NCBI GenBank assembly: GCA_019022655.1
Contig: JAFJYI010000026.1
Location: forward strand, 1,860,001-1,924,000
From: Acacia acuminata
Lineage: Eukaryota > Streptophyta > Magnoliopsida > Fabales > Fabaceae
Length of the DNA: 64,000 bases
Direction of reading: 5' to 3'
Shown here: positions 47,390 to 59,502 of the stretch, piece by piece
How positions within the stretch are numbered: the stretch's first letter is position 1
Layout of the letters: each line of letters starts with the position of its first letter
Made by a program: the position numbers and the translations under genes
Notes under the pieces: model-generated
The model's database searches: none
The model's input: the letters and a program-made list of their open reading frames with translations, nothing else
Told to the model about the DNA's origin: nothing

Positions 47390-50300
47390 CCTCTTGTACT
47401 CAGTTTCACTAAGGAGGAGTTGGAAGACGTAGCCCCAGGCCATCATAATGGTTTGGTGGTTACTAGAACGGTAGCAAACTGCCGTGTTAAGAAAATGTTT
47501 GTGGACAACGGAAGCTCGGTTGACATCCTCCTGTGGGATGCCTTTAAGTGAATGAGGCTTGATCCAGAGGATTTAAAACCGTGCAGGACGACATTGACGG
47601 CCTTCAACGGGCAAGACACCCATCCAAAAGGATATATCGACCTCAGGCTGACACTGGGGACTAAGGAGGCGTTCAAGTCGGAATGAGTAAAATTTGTGGT
47701 GGCTGATTTTTCATCCTTGTATAACATCATTTTGGGGCGACCGACGATACATGATTGGGATATGTTGGTCTCAACTAAGCACCAAAAGTTGAAATTGGTC
47801 AACAGCAAGAACGAGGTGGTTACGATCAAAGGCGATCAAAAGGAATCTCGACAATGCTATTTTGAGACGGTAAAAGAAAGGAAGGAAAAACCATCGTCCT
47901 CATCTCGGGATCTGAAGGGGAAGAGTCCAGTTAAGGCTGCAAAATCTTTGGAGGAATCGATAAATCTGGTAGAGCTGGATTTGGGTGAAGAAGATAAGAT
48001 CTGCAGGGCAGAGCCAAATGGAGAGCTGGAGGATTTCGTTTTGGGTATGGAACCAGGACAGGTTACCAAGATTGGCAAAGCATTAGACCCAGCGGTTCGA
48101 TTAGAACTGGAGGATTTTTTCCAAAGAAATAAGGACGTGTTTGCATGGCGGCCATCTGAAATACCTGGTGTAGATCCAGAGTTTTGCTGTCATAAGTTGG
48201 CGATTAAGCTGGGCTCCATCCCGGTGGCTCAGAAGAAGAGAAATCTCGGCGATGAAAAAAGGAAGGCATTGGAGAAGCATGTAGAAGAGCTACTCGAAGC
48301 CGGGTTTATTTGGGAGGTGCAGTATACCACGTGGTTATCTAATGTGGTTATGGTCAAAAAGCCAAATGGAAAATGGAGAGTTTGCACGGATTACAAGGAT
48401 TTAAACAAGGTATGTCCTAAGGACGCCCTTCCAATGCCGAGTATAGATAAGATGGTGGATAACTCTTCCGGTTTTCAACTCCTCTCCTTTATGGATGCCT
48501 ATTCGGGATATAATCAAATTGCCATGCACACCGAAGACCAAGAGAAGACGGATTTCATTATTGAGAGGGAGAATTATTGTTATAATGTGATGCCATTCGG
48601 TTTGAAGAATGCCGAGGCAACCTACCAAAGGACGATGAAAAAGGTGTTCGAGGAACAGATTGGAAAGAATGTCGAGGTATATATTCACGACATGATCGTT
48701 AAGTCGGCAGAGCCAAGGAACCATATTCAGGATTTGCAGCAGATGTTTGATAAGCTGTGGATGCATCAAATTCGGCTCAACCCGACCAAGTGCGCATTTG
48801 GAGTTCCGGCTAGGAAAGTTTTGGGTTTCATGCTGACGAACAGAGGAATTGCAGTGCCAGGCTGTACTGGACATGAAGGCTCTTAGAAATAAAAAGGAAA
48901 TCCAGCAGCTAACTGGGAGATTAGCTGCATTGAATAGATTCTTACCGAAATCAGCGGAGAACTCTCTCCCCTTCTTTAGGCTGTTGAAGAAAGAATCTCA
49001 TGGTGAATGGAATGCAGAATGCGAAGCGGCATTCATAAAGATCAAGCAGTGTTTAGCAGCCCTACCGGTTTTGTCTCGACTAGAGCCAGGGGAAACCTTG
49101 ATTGTGTATTTGTTTATGGGGGATGAGGCAGTGAGTGTCGCACTAGTTCGAGAAAGGAAGGACGGTCAAAGTCCGGTATACTTTGTAAGCTGAACCCTGC
49201 AGGGTTCAGAGTAGAGAAACCAGAAATTGGAAAAGATGGCGTTTGCCTTACTTACTACGGCAAGGCGGCTTCGTCCATACTTTCAGAGTCATCCGATCGT
49301 AGTGAGAATGAGCCAGCCAATTCGGCAGGTGCTTCACAAGCCGGATCTGGCGGGAAGAATGATAAGTTGGGCAATAGAGCTATCCAAATTCGATATCACA
49401 TATGAAGCTCGGCATGCTATTAAGTCGCAGGCCTTGGCGAACTTTTTGGTGGAATTTACCCCGTCAAATGAAGGAGGTATGGATAAGGCTGAGGTTTGGA
49501 AAATATTCGTGGACGGTTCATCGAATGCCAGAGGCAGTGGAGCTGGAATCATCATGGAAAGTCCTGAAGGAATTTCCATGGAGCATTGAATACGAAGCTC
49601 TTATAGCAGGGTTGCTACAGGCTAAGGAGAATGGGGCCAAAAAGGTATATATTTCCACTGATTTCCAACTTGTGGCGTCTCAGTTTGGGGGGACATATCA
49701 AGCCAAGGGCCTTCTCCTGATCAAATATCTTGAGAAGGTGAAGGAGATGATGGTGGAATTTGAAGAAGTCACTATTGCACATATCCCAAGGGGGAAAATG
49801 TCAGGGTTGATATCCTATCTAAACTTGCAAGTACCAGGAGTCCCGGCAATCATCGAACGATAATACAGCAAAGTCTGTTGAAGCCAAGCTACGTGATGAT
49901 CATCTTAGAATCCGGGAATTGGAGAAAATCGATTATTGATTACTTGGAAAGAGGTTTGTTACCTGATGATTCAGTTGAAGCGAAGAAGTTGGAGAGGCAG
50001 ACAGCAGTATAACCGCAAAGGCTTGCATTCCCTGATGTTAAGGTGCCTCAGCCCGGAAGAAGCCGAATATGTTTTGGCCAAGATACATGAAGGAATTAAT
50101 GGGCAACATATGGGCGCCAAGGCATTGTCCAAAAAGGCTTTGAGAGCCTGGATATTACTGGCCTACCATGATGGCAGATTCTAAAGATCATGTGCAGAAA
50201 TGCGACAGTTGCCAGAGGTACGCTAGAATAATGTGGCTTCCTCCGACAAAATTAAAGTCCATCTCGGCACCTTGGCCATTTTTTAAATGGGGTTTGGATT

Positions 50301-51138
50301 TACTGGGACAATTTAAGGCGGCTCCGGGGTAGTTTTGGTGGCTTATAGTAGCCGTAGATTACTTCACCAAATGGATAGAAGTGGAACCGGTGGCGACGAT
50401 TACCTCCGTGCGAGTACAAAAATTCCTGGCTAGGAACATCATATCCCGTTTTGGAATCCTGACAGAAATCATCACGGATAATGGAACCCAGTTTATTGAC
50501 AAGGGTTTCCGAGAAATGGTCTCTAACTTCCAGATTAAGCAACATTTGCCTCTGTAGAACATCCCCAATCAAACGGACAAGTTGGGGCCGCTAACAAGGT
50601 CATCGTGGATGGGTTAAGAAGGCGGATGGAGGAGGCAAAGACCAATTGGGTGGAGTAGCTGTACTATGTCTTGTGGGCACATCGAACCACTGTTCAAACT
50701 TTGACAGGAGAAATACCTTTCAAGATGACGTACGGATGCGAGTCCATGATCCCGGTTGAGATTGGCCAATCATCATGGAGAAGGATTAAAGCCCAGCATG
50801 AACAAGAGGAAAATAATGAGGCTCTGGCAATGCAGTTGGATCTTATCGACGAGGTTAGAATCACGGCACACTGTCGAGATATCGCCACCAAACAACTCAT
50901 CACCTCGAGGTATAACAAGAAGGTAAGACCCCGCTCATTTGAAAAGGGTGATCTCGTTCTTCAAAGAGTCGATATAGGCAATAAGAACGCTAAAGAGGGG
51001 AAGCTTGCACCGAATTGGGAAAATCCCTACCGGGTCAAAGAGAAGCTAGGGAAAGGAGCGTATGTATTAGAAACTCTGAAGGAAAAGGCGGTTAAAAGAA
51101 TGTGGAATGCAGATAATATGAAGTTTTACTACAGTTAA
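47390..51138 (+). pseudogene. Tat-type pol (protease, RT, RNase H, aRNase H, integrase), broken
   Basis: Protease: about 47,490-47,760 (FVDNGSSVDILLWDAF, IILGRPT), with a stop after DAFK. RT: 48,190-48,870; the catalytic YxDD box reads Y-I-H-D, so one essential Asp is His. First RNase H remnant: 48,900-49,190. Second, archaeal-type RNase H: 49,490-49,860 (WKIFVDGSSNARGSGAG, YEALIAGLLQA), split by a frameshift. Integrase: zinc region from about 50,085, then AVDYFTKWIEVEPV and IITDNGTQFIDKG; the third acidic position reads GQVGAANK, Gly instead of Glu. The C-terminal GPY-like segment (NWENPYRVKEKLGKGAYVLE) is intact at 50,671-51,138. Two RNase H domains are a Tat-branch hallmark. The element cannot make active enzyme. 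Confidence 0.85.
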
Positions 51139-51314
51139 AGCCGAAATCCTCAAAAGGGGAGGCCCGAGGGCTGAACTATGTAAATTCCTTTTCAGGAATC
51201 ATGTAAAAGTGATTATGTCGTTAATTTTATAAACAAAGAATTTCTCGCTAAGGGTCATTGCAAATTCCTCGATTTACATCTATGAAATGCTTAGCACGTG
51301 GAGCCTACTTACGG

Positions 51315-51592
51315 ATGAAGGCTAAAATGTGTTTCCCTAGGAACAAACGTGTTTCCTTGGCAGCACGGTAAGGCCGAGATAATGGCAAAAACACATTCCA
51401 CCAAGGTGCAGTAATGCCAACATAATGGCTAAAACGCACTCCACTAGGATGCAGTAACACCCACATAGAGGTCAAAAGCGTATTCCTTCGGGATATTGCA
51501 AGGCCGAGATAATGTCTAAAATGTACTCCTCCGAGATGCGATAATGCCCACATTATGGTTAACACGTGCTTCCCTCGGAATGCGGTACAACC
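51315..51592. repeat. ~43-bp degenerate tandem repeat in the Tat element
   Basis: About six units of 41-44 bases (the first with an insertion), each with ATAATGGCTAAAACGCA-, CTCC- and GATGCAGTAA-like modules. They lie just after pol, before the antisense gene. Tandem arrays in the spacer are known from Tat-branch elements. Confidence 0.7.
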
Positions 51593-51866
51593 AAAGAGGC
51601 CCTTTGCGGCTAAGATGCATCAAAGCTTTGGGTAATGAAGCAAGCCGTCACAACGACCCTGATCAAGTCAAAATGTTTAGAGTTTGGTTGTGACACTTAA
51701 CATAAACATGTGACGGATGGCTCTTACTTCGTGAAGATTTCTGGTTAACCACTCAGGCGGGTATAATACTCATGGGTGGTCCCCGACCCATATTCTGCGC
51801 AGCACATGAATGACTTTGGCCAAGTCGATTGAATGAAAAATCAAAACAATGCCGGAATCTCGGCCT

Positions 51867-54426
51867 TTAAACAGAAGGAGTCCTGGCGTCAATTTCAACC
51901 TCTTCCTCTTCATTTTGAGCCGACTCTTGACTTTCGGAGACATCGCCGGGCTGAGGAAAGAGCGAGATTATTTTGCCACCTACTTCCCAGGACATGCAAT
52001 CCATTCCGGATGTGTCAAAGGAAATCCTCGGGTTTAAAACCCGGATCTGCCTTATTGCATTATCAAAAGATTCCACAACGGATTTCTTTATGGCATCGTC
52101 CTTCTCCTTTATAGTTGTTGGGCATATTCTATGGCGGCAAGATGGACGTTCAGATCTGCAAGATATTCCCTTTTCTCTAACTTGGATTGCTCCAAAATTT
52201 TCTTGTCCCAGGTGCTTTCTTCTTCAAGCTGCTCCAACTGCGATTTGGTTTTCATCAGGACTTCCCTCTCCTTCGCCAGCTCCTCTACCGCTGCGTCCTC
52301 GCCATTTCCGCTTCTCGCACTTTTGCCTCAGTATTGTCCACAATAGTCGACACTAGCTCGTCAGACTTGCGAGCATTTTCCTCATATTCCAACTTAACCT
52401 TCTTTGGCTCACTATCCTGTCTAGCATATTTTTCATTCAGCGTACACAAAGCTCGAGCTAACCCAGCGCCTTTGAAGGTATAGTGTTCTATGTGGGACAG
52501 TTCTTGAAGCTGAGGTCGTGTCATATTTTTCTGGATCAAAGAAGCATTTTGGGAACCTGACAGCGTCACTAAGCGGGACATGTACCCCTCCATCCCAGAT
52601 GATACCATAAGGGAATTCAGGAGTTGGAGGCGGCGGAGGGAGACTTCCAGAAGGAGAGGCGACGGGGTTCTCGGTAGAAGGAGGATCGGTGGGGATTGGC
52701 TTTGAAACAGGAATGGGAATCCCTGTCTCGGATGAGATGGCCTCCTTGGATTTCGAAGTTGGGGTTGTCTTGGTGGCTTTGGACCTCTTTGGTGGGCTGG
52801 CCCGTTTAGCTCTTCTGGCAGCAATGTTCTCGGATTCCAAAAAGGTTCGCTTTGACTTTTTTCCCGACTTGGCGATTCCAGGATTGCCCAAGGCTGTAGC
52901 AAACACCATGATCTATTCTGTCTCCAAATCTGCGAAGCATAAGCAAATAATTAGTCATCCGTCTAGCAGAGACAAAGTACGAAGAAGTAAAATCATGCAT
53001 GTACTAGCCAAATTCGTTTCTTCGGTTCAGGGGATGGGATATAGTCTGATGACTTCAACGAGCTGACTACTGCAATCTGATTTTTGAGAATGGCTACCGT
53101 TTTCTTTTGGCAACAGAAAGGGAACAGGCAGGAAAGTCATAGGTGGAAGAAGATTTTTTGTGAATTGTGATGATCAAGAGTCCAATAAAGGAGAAATCAT
53201 CCCTCTATCTCGTCGGTCTTGTAACGGTGAAGAAACCAGGGTAATTGTTGGGGTATGGCAATCACCTTGAAAAACGAAGCCTTAAAACTTTTCCATGATT
53301 CGGTGAAAGCTATAAAGAGTTTGCGATTACGGACACTGCGGAGTGAAGTCTAGCCTTTCTTTGTGGGAACTTCGTCACGGGCCTCAACCTCTTTATTAGC
53401 ATCCTTCTTGGCTTTTTCACTGCCGGCTTCGTGGACAAAATAAAATTAGAAGAAAACGGGGAGGGTGCAAGTCAAGTCTTTTTGTTTGCAATAGGTTTCG
53501 AATGCGATAGCGAAGGCCCAGCTGTTTTGGTGGAGTTGGGATGGAGCAAAGTTCAAGTGATGGGGAAGGGATAGTTGAAACTCGGTAAAGTAGAAGAAAT
53601 GAGGATCGTCATCATTCTCTCGACAGCTAGAAATGGATTCAGTAAGGAGGGGCAGGCAAAAGTCATAATCCTTCTTATTACGGAGACCAATGGCCAAGAT
53701 CTCTTCTGCGGTCATTACGCTCCTGGTATGAAGTACTTCGGCAACCTATGGAGATGACGACTTGGATGTATCCAAGTTCCCGACAAAGCTCGATTCTCCG
53801 TGACGGACAGCTCGATGTGACGCGACGGTGAACCCATTTATACCTATGATAAGCAAAAGATAAAGTCAGAGTTGGAAAGTATATCTTGGACAAAAGAACC
53901 ACTTGGGCGGAAAGCTTAAAGATCCCAAATCGGGATAATTTAAATTGCTCGAAGCCGAGGTGGCGGTCAAATCAAGCTTGTGACGATAGGAGGCTAACGT
54001 CCGTTCGACCTCCGAATTGCGGCCATCGTTGGCAAGATCAATACTCAGAAAGAGGCATTTTTTGCAAGGATCAAGGATTTTTGAACATGAGACCTAGGTT
54101 TATCTAGAGGAACATTTTCTAGTCGAATGGGGAGGATCTCGTTTAGGTACAATCGGATCTTTGTTTAAAAATTGGGGAGGATTAGGATGAAATCTCGGAA
54201 AAAGAGCATCGGCGTCTTGGTTATTATACGGTAACATTTGGGGTTTTCTCTTGCTCCTAGCCCCGCTGGATTTGCCTAGTAATGCAGCTTGTTTTTCCTC
54301 CTCAAAACGAGCCACCACCCATAACCAATATCTGGTCCCGCTCGAGGCCTTTTTAAGTATATCTTTATCTTCTTTGGGAATGGGTTTGCCATACATATCC
54401 ACGAGTGGAGGACTATTAGGATCCAT
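51867..54426 (-). pseudogene. Antisense gene of the Tat element (gypsy-type transposon domain protein), broken
   Basis: Opposite strand to pol. Start at 54,426: MDPNSPPLVDMYGKPIPKED. Then 53,720-53,446 encodes TAEEILAIGLRNKKDY and LSLPHHLNFAPSQLHQNSWA, which fits the plant 'putative gypsy type transposon' domain (PF04195 type). A Lys/Pro-rich region (52,909-52,650) and a charged, probably coiled-coil stretch (52,480-52,290, KVKLEYEENARKSDEL) follow. An acidic C-terminus ends at 51,867 (GMDCMSWEVGGK, NEEEEVEIDA). Introns or frameshifts separate the pieces and a stop interrupts the central part. Antisense genes in this place are known for Grande-like elements; their function is unknown. Confidence 0.6.
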
Positions 54427-54771
54427 GGTGGCTCTCAGGAAGAGATAAAAATAAAAATAGAAGTCTCTCGAGGATGGTTTGAGAATTGGTAAGTTTAAGG
54501 CTACCCTAGAAACCCTAGGGAGAATGATCCGGAAAATAGGTGATAAGGTTTGGCAAAAATCTCAGAAGAAAGAGTAATGCAAGACAAGAGGAAGCAAAAT
54601 TAAAGTAAAGAGGAACAAGGAGGCAGAGGGAGTACCTGATTCTAAGAAAGATTGCCAAAATTTGAAATTCGCAGGTGGAATAACGAAGGAGTGAAAGCTT
54701 TGGAGGAAGGAGATCTCTTAGACAAAATGAATGTCTGGCGAAAAAGTGTTGAAAAGAGGCGGAGAATGAGG

Positions 54772-54779
54772 ATTTATAG
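54772..54779 (-). promoter_or_regulatory. TATA-like box for the antisense gene
   Basis: On the minus strand CCTATAAATCC lies about 350 bases before the antisense start codon, followed by a TC-rich leader-like stretch. It suggests the antisense gene has its own promoter inside the element. Confidence 0.4.
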
Positions 54780-55214
54780 GCGAAGCGCCAGGGGTGACAA
54801 AGACAATTCATGATAAGGATCAGGTTTGAAAACCTAAAAAGTGCAATGATGGCGTTACGAAACGATGTGAGCGTTTAATGCGCACGGATTTCAAAGGCGG
54901 CGAAAAGACGCCTAGGCATAGGAAAAAGCGAGTTTACGTTATGAAGCCAGCAGTAAAAACTAGAAGAAACCGTTTCGTATTCCCCTTTTTTGGGATATCC
55001 CGGTTGGGGGCAATACACGTGGCGAGAGTATGTGAACTCAATAAGCCCGGTTTCAAGGTTATGAATAAAATCCCGGATATCATAAAAGTGACAGTTTTCA
55101 AAACAAATAACTTGGCATGTATAGCTGGGGGCAAGCTGCGAAGGATTCAATCAATTTCGGAGACGGGTTGTGGCAGTCAGGCAATCTCGGCAGTTCAGAA
55201 CCCTAAACTCCAGA

Positions 55215-55227
55215 TCTTGGGGGCAAC
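55215..55227 (+). other. Polypurine tract of the Tat element
   Basis: CTTGGGGGCAAC immediately precedes the 3' LTR start TGTTACGG. Confidence 0.6.
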
Positions 55228-55717
55228 TGTTACGGACTCGTATTTTGGGCCCAGATGTGATCCGGCCCAGCAAAGGCATATGGTAATTAAAGCCTCCACA
55301 GGCAGGTAAAATGCTAATCCTCCTATAATCTCGGTACTAACTCCGATCATACATGTAGTAAAGAAGGGATTTGTCAGGTAGTGGAGCAAGGCGTCGCGGG
55401 TTGGAGGCACCCACAGCCATCAGAATGAAACCCTAGGTAATCTCTATAAATAGGAAATTACCCGCAAGGTGCACACATTTGATTCACATCCTTTTACTAT
55501 TCAGTATTCACTTTGCACACACACCACCCCCTTGGCTGAACGCCTTACTCGTGTAACACAATGATTACATGGTATTTATTGGTGTCTTCCTCATAGGCAC
55601 TACTAAACCATCATCTCTTTGTTATCAACTCTTACATACCTTGGAAAGCATACAGATCCTACATAAACCATATACCAACCCACCATGGTTAGACATTTGT
55701 GTTCTTCAGACAGAACA
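55228..55717 (+). repeat. 3' LTR of the Tat-type element
   Basis: Direct repeat of 46,681-47,189, ending GTTCTTCAGACAGAACA. The interrupted MITE resumes at once after the five flanking bases. Confidence 0.9.
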
Positions 55718-56607
55718 TCATGATTTTAACAAATCGTAATGGTTTTGACAAAATTGTTAAGTACTGACAAAATATGTGAAAGTGGCATTTTGGTCTTTAT
55801 GACAAAACATAAAAATTAAAAGTCAGATTCTCATCTCATCCCTTCTCTATCCTTTACAAGTTTTAATAATCTTTTTTTGGATTTTAGAAGTTAACGTGGT
55901 ATTTAAATATCTTTTTTCCATAGCATAAATATTTTTTTTTTCCATATATGCCCATATCAACAAAGGCGGGAGAGAGATCATAAATTAATATATCATGTTA
56001 GAGTTAAGTATGATTAATATAAAGTATCCATAATATTGAATATCACTTAAATTTCGAAACAAATTTAATGTTTCAATTGCTTTTATTACCACATGTGAAT
56101 TAGTATAAGACAAAAACAAAGTCAGGCTGTAGCCTCCTAATAGAATATGTCTAGCCTATACTTTCCATGCTGTATAACACACCCTGCGACCTCCCAATCG
56201 GAAATATAACGCCAAAAGTCAATGCAAGTTGATGGATAACTTGTTCTTTGTTTCTTATATATGAGGTTTTGACCATTGATTATTTATGTGATACTCAGAC
56301 ACATGCATGTCACGCCCAACGTTAGAAAAGTAGGAAAAAAGGAAATAAAAAGTCAGGTTTTTAATTAAGTTTCAAGAAATTTAAAGTTAGCTAGGTCAAA
56401 GCTTAAAGCTTTTATAATTACGTACTTTTAATTAATTACGAAATTAAACGTAAACGGTCAAATGAGAAAATATGTTACACCGTCCATATACAATCAATAC
56501 ATATAATATGTGTAGATGAGCTGTGTTTAGGTAATAGATAATGATATTGTTGATCCTAAATCAAATAGTAGTTAATATTGATTCATTTCAGGTCAAAAAA
56601 ATATTTA

Positions 56608-57141
56608 TTCATAATGGGAATAATAAGTTTTTTAATTGGATTAAAAAGTTTAGTAATGAGTTTAATAAGTACATTCGTCAAATGAAACGTATGTCATCTA
56701 GAAAACCCAAAATTTAAGCACCATTAACAAAATTAATAATGGGAATAACAAGTTCTTTAATGCGATTAATATGTTTAGTGATACGATTAACAAGTCTAGA
56801 ATGACATAAGTTCCTCCGGACAAATAAGCTTGTTCAACCTATTATTGAACTTGTTAATTCCATTAAAGAACTTGTTATTCTCATTACTAATTTTGTTAAC
56901 GTTGGTTAGATTTTAGTTTCTCCAGAGTGACATAAATTACACCTGACGAATGGACTTGTTAAACCCATTATTGAGTTCCTTAATCTTATTCATGAACTTG
57001 TTATTACTAATTTTGTTAATGGTGCTCAAATTTTGGTTTTTCCAGAGTGACATAAGTTCCACTTAACAAATGAACTTGTTAAACTCATTACTGAACTTGT
57101 TAATCCCATTAAAAAAACTTGTTATTCTCATTATGACTTTT
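56608..57141. mobile_element. Fold-back element (copy 2 counterpart of 39,777)
   Basis: Same inverted arms and internal repeats as the copy 1 element, diverged by substitutions and small indels. Confidence 0.65.
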
Positions 57142-57285
57142 GTTAAATCTCACATTTACTGTTCACCTTTTTCTTCCTCAAAACCCAGATACTATTCATT
57201 TCGAATTTTAAGTGATATTTTCTTTTTCTTTTCTTAAGTTTTGTGTGTATAGATAGTAAATCAAATCAATTCGATTTAAACCTTA

Positions 57286-57660
57286 ATCCAACCCAACCCA
57301 ACCCGATATGGGGACGACAACGCAAGTGTGAGCGTTAGAGGAAGAAGTTGGAGCCCAATTTGCCTTTTCCTCTTCATCTTTCTCTTTCTGGTTCTTCTGA
57401 TCTTCCTCTACATTCGCCAGAATCAAACCTTCGACAAGCCCTGTACCATAGCTAGCCAAAGTTCCAGCGTGATTCCGTTGGTCTCCAAAGAGATCGTGGA
57501 GGCCAAAGCCTTGGATCTTCTTGTGGTCCTTCATTATGTGAAGGGAAGTTTGGACTTTTCTCCAAAATTTTTATATCCCTGATTGTCCTTTATCCTTTCA
57601 CAAGTTTAATGGGCTTCTCGGGTTTAAAAAGTTCAGATGGTATTTAAGTGTCTTTTGCCT
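57286..57660 (+). pseudogene. Captured gene-fragment ORF, second copy
   Basis: Reads RGRSWSPICLFLFIFLFLVL, then IRQNQTFDKPCTIASQSS and AKALDLLVVLHYVKGS, in one frame. It parallels 40,380-40,790, including the hydrophobic anchor. The frame is kept through the shared 80 or so residues, but no ATG heads it; the nearby ATG at about 57,309 runs into TGA. The same MULE-like terminus follows HYVKGSL. Two copies exist because the segment was tandemly duplicated. Confidence 0.45.
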
Positions 57661-58185
57661 TTTATTTTATTTTATTTTATGATTTCACATCTTTAATTAC
57701 AATGAAGTAGTAGTATTTGAAGACATCAATACTCTGCACTTTCTGTTTTCTTTCTAAAACCATTTTTCTACGTGACAAATATTGCCTAATTCTATAATAA
57801 TGTATGCTAAATTCTGTTAATAAACTCCCATTAAGAAAATTAAAAATTACGTTTTTGTTTGACGGAAAAGACTGCAAATTGGCACGTGAAACACAACACA
57901 AGAGCCAATCAAGAGAACACCAAATTGGCCTTTTAGTGTTTAGTGACGACTCTAACATGCCTGAGGCTATGAGGCCACCCACTTTTAGTTTTTACTTTTA
58001 ATTTGTTTGGATTAATAGTAGAAATTATTTTTTAACGTAATTTACGATATACGAAATAAATATATGAGATGGGTTTTTTCAAAACTTATGTAAACGTATT
58101 TTTCGAACATCAACTCAATATTTTTTATTGGCTCCCATATTCCAATATACTCTATATATAACCATCATGTACATTTTCAGATCAG

Positions 58186-58229
<44 letters not shown>

Positions 58230-59270
58230 ATACATATTGAGAAGTTCAACCGACAATATTTGATGAAATGTAACTGTCTTAATGAATCTGCATGATTTTA
58301 AATATCAATATAAGAAACCGCCAATAGAAACTCTCAAAAAGTGGACCTTTATTAAATGTTGATTATTTGTTTATTATTAAATGAACAAGTTGGGTGGGTT
58401 TTTCTGGAAGGCTGATAATTCAAAGTAATTCAACGAAACTGAGATCCCATCCCACAGAAATATGAGTCAAACTAATTCAAAGTAAGACATTCACTGCTCC
58501 TACTTTTTAATTGATAATTCATAATTCCATACCCACCCATACGATCTGAATGAACACGGGCAATTCTTAATCTTTAGAGTTACATTAATTAATCTAATAA
58601 GGTTCCCAGAAATTCTATTTATACGATATTTTAAACATGTTTCACCGAAATCAATCTTAATTGGATTTCATTATTTATGCCATAAAGTTTAATAACTTTC
58701 CAACTTTATCTCTATTTAACATGAAAAAATGCCGGGGGAAATTAAGAAATACAATTACAATAAATTAAAGGAGCAGAGAGGAGAATATAATGTTGCATCC
58801 AATTTGATAAAATATTTTTAAATTATTCAATTTTCTCCTTTGATTATAGTATTACAATTAAAACTATCCCTCTCAATTCTCCATTGTTATACCATTAACT
58901 ATAAAATTAAAATAAATTGTTTTGAAATAATTGACAGTATTAAAAAATTACTAGTATTTTGGCATGCGTAGTAATTATAATCCTTTGAATTGAGCCTCCT
59001 GATATACCTAATGTGTTGTATTTGAACTATAGATGGGTACCTCCCTAGTTCTCTTACCAATTCGGTCAACAACAACAACAAAAATTTAAAACTCCTTCAC
59101 AATGCACATGGGATTAAAGAGTATAATTATAAATTATTAAAAAAAACAAACTTACTTAAGAAAAACGTGCTTATCATTAAAAATTACTATATATCTAACG
59201 CCAATAATGCATGGCTTCTATTTTTAATTGCTTGAAATTTGAAAACGTAATTTGTTCTTTATAAATACTA

Positions 59271-59502
59271 CATTCGATACTAATTATAAGACTATATTGA
59301 CTTTTTTTGGAGACTGAGGAAGCTAAATACGTTACTTAATCATATCATATGTTATGTTATCATATGTTGTGTTTTCTTAGATTATTATATTAGTTTATTA
59401 GTCAAACTAATAGTTTAGAGGGAAAAAATACTTTAAAATAATTTAATTAACTTCTTTAATCTCTTCAAAAAAATTAACTTGATCTTATAATTATAACCAG
59501 AA
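59271..59502. mobile_element. Stowaway MITE (copy 3 counterpart of 45,412)
   Basis: Same inverted arms (ACTAATTATAAGACTATATT on the left) at the same place in the segmental unit; ends more decayed. Confidence 0.6.

Larger units (their letters stand above)
46681..55717 (+). mobile_element. Tat-type Ty3/gypsy LTR retrotransposon (Grande-like), gag-deleted
   Basis: LTRs at 46,681-47,189 and 55,228-55,717, a primer-binding-like site, pol with two RNase H regions, a 4-kb region after integrase with an antisense gene, and a polypurine tract. Flanks TAACG and TCATG are each one base from TAATG, read at the empty site in copy 3, giving a diverged five-base target duplication. RT phrases such as DYKDLNKVCPKDALPMPSID and LLSFMDAYSGYNQIAMH fit the Tat branch. 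No gag domain is present. Confidence 0.85.
46450..55919. mobile_element. MULE-type MITE split by the Tat retrotransposon (copy 2)
   Basis: The left half is 46,450-46,680 and the right half 55,718-55,919. Together they form the same fold-back MITE as at 38,713 and 60,314. The Tat element lies between the halves. Confidence 0.75.
40782..57660. repeat. Tandem segmental duplication, copy 2 (with nested elements)
   Basis: Same order of landmarks as copy 1. Without the solo LTR (42,658-44,997) and the Tat element (46,681-55,717) it would measure about 5.5 kb. It shares with copy 3, but not copy 1, the Stowaway MITE at 45,412 and the 150-bp block TTATAAGACCTTACTTG to GTTCTAACTTTATTTA. Copies 2 and 3 are therefore closer to each other. 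It is not protein-coding outside the nested elements and terminal fragment. Confidence 0.85.
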
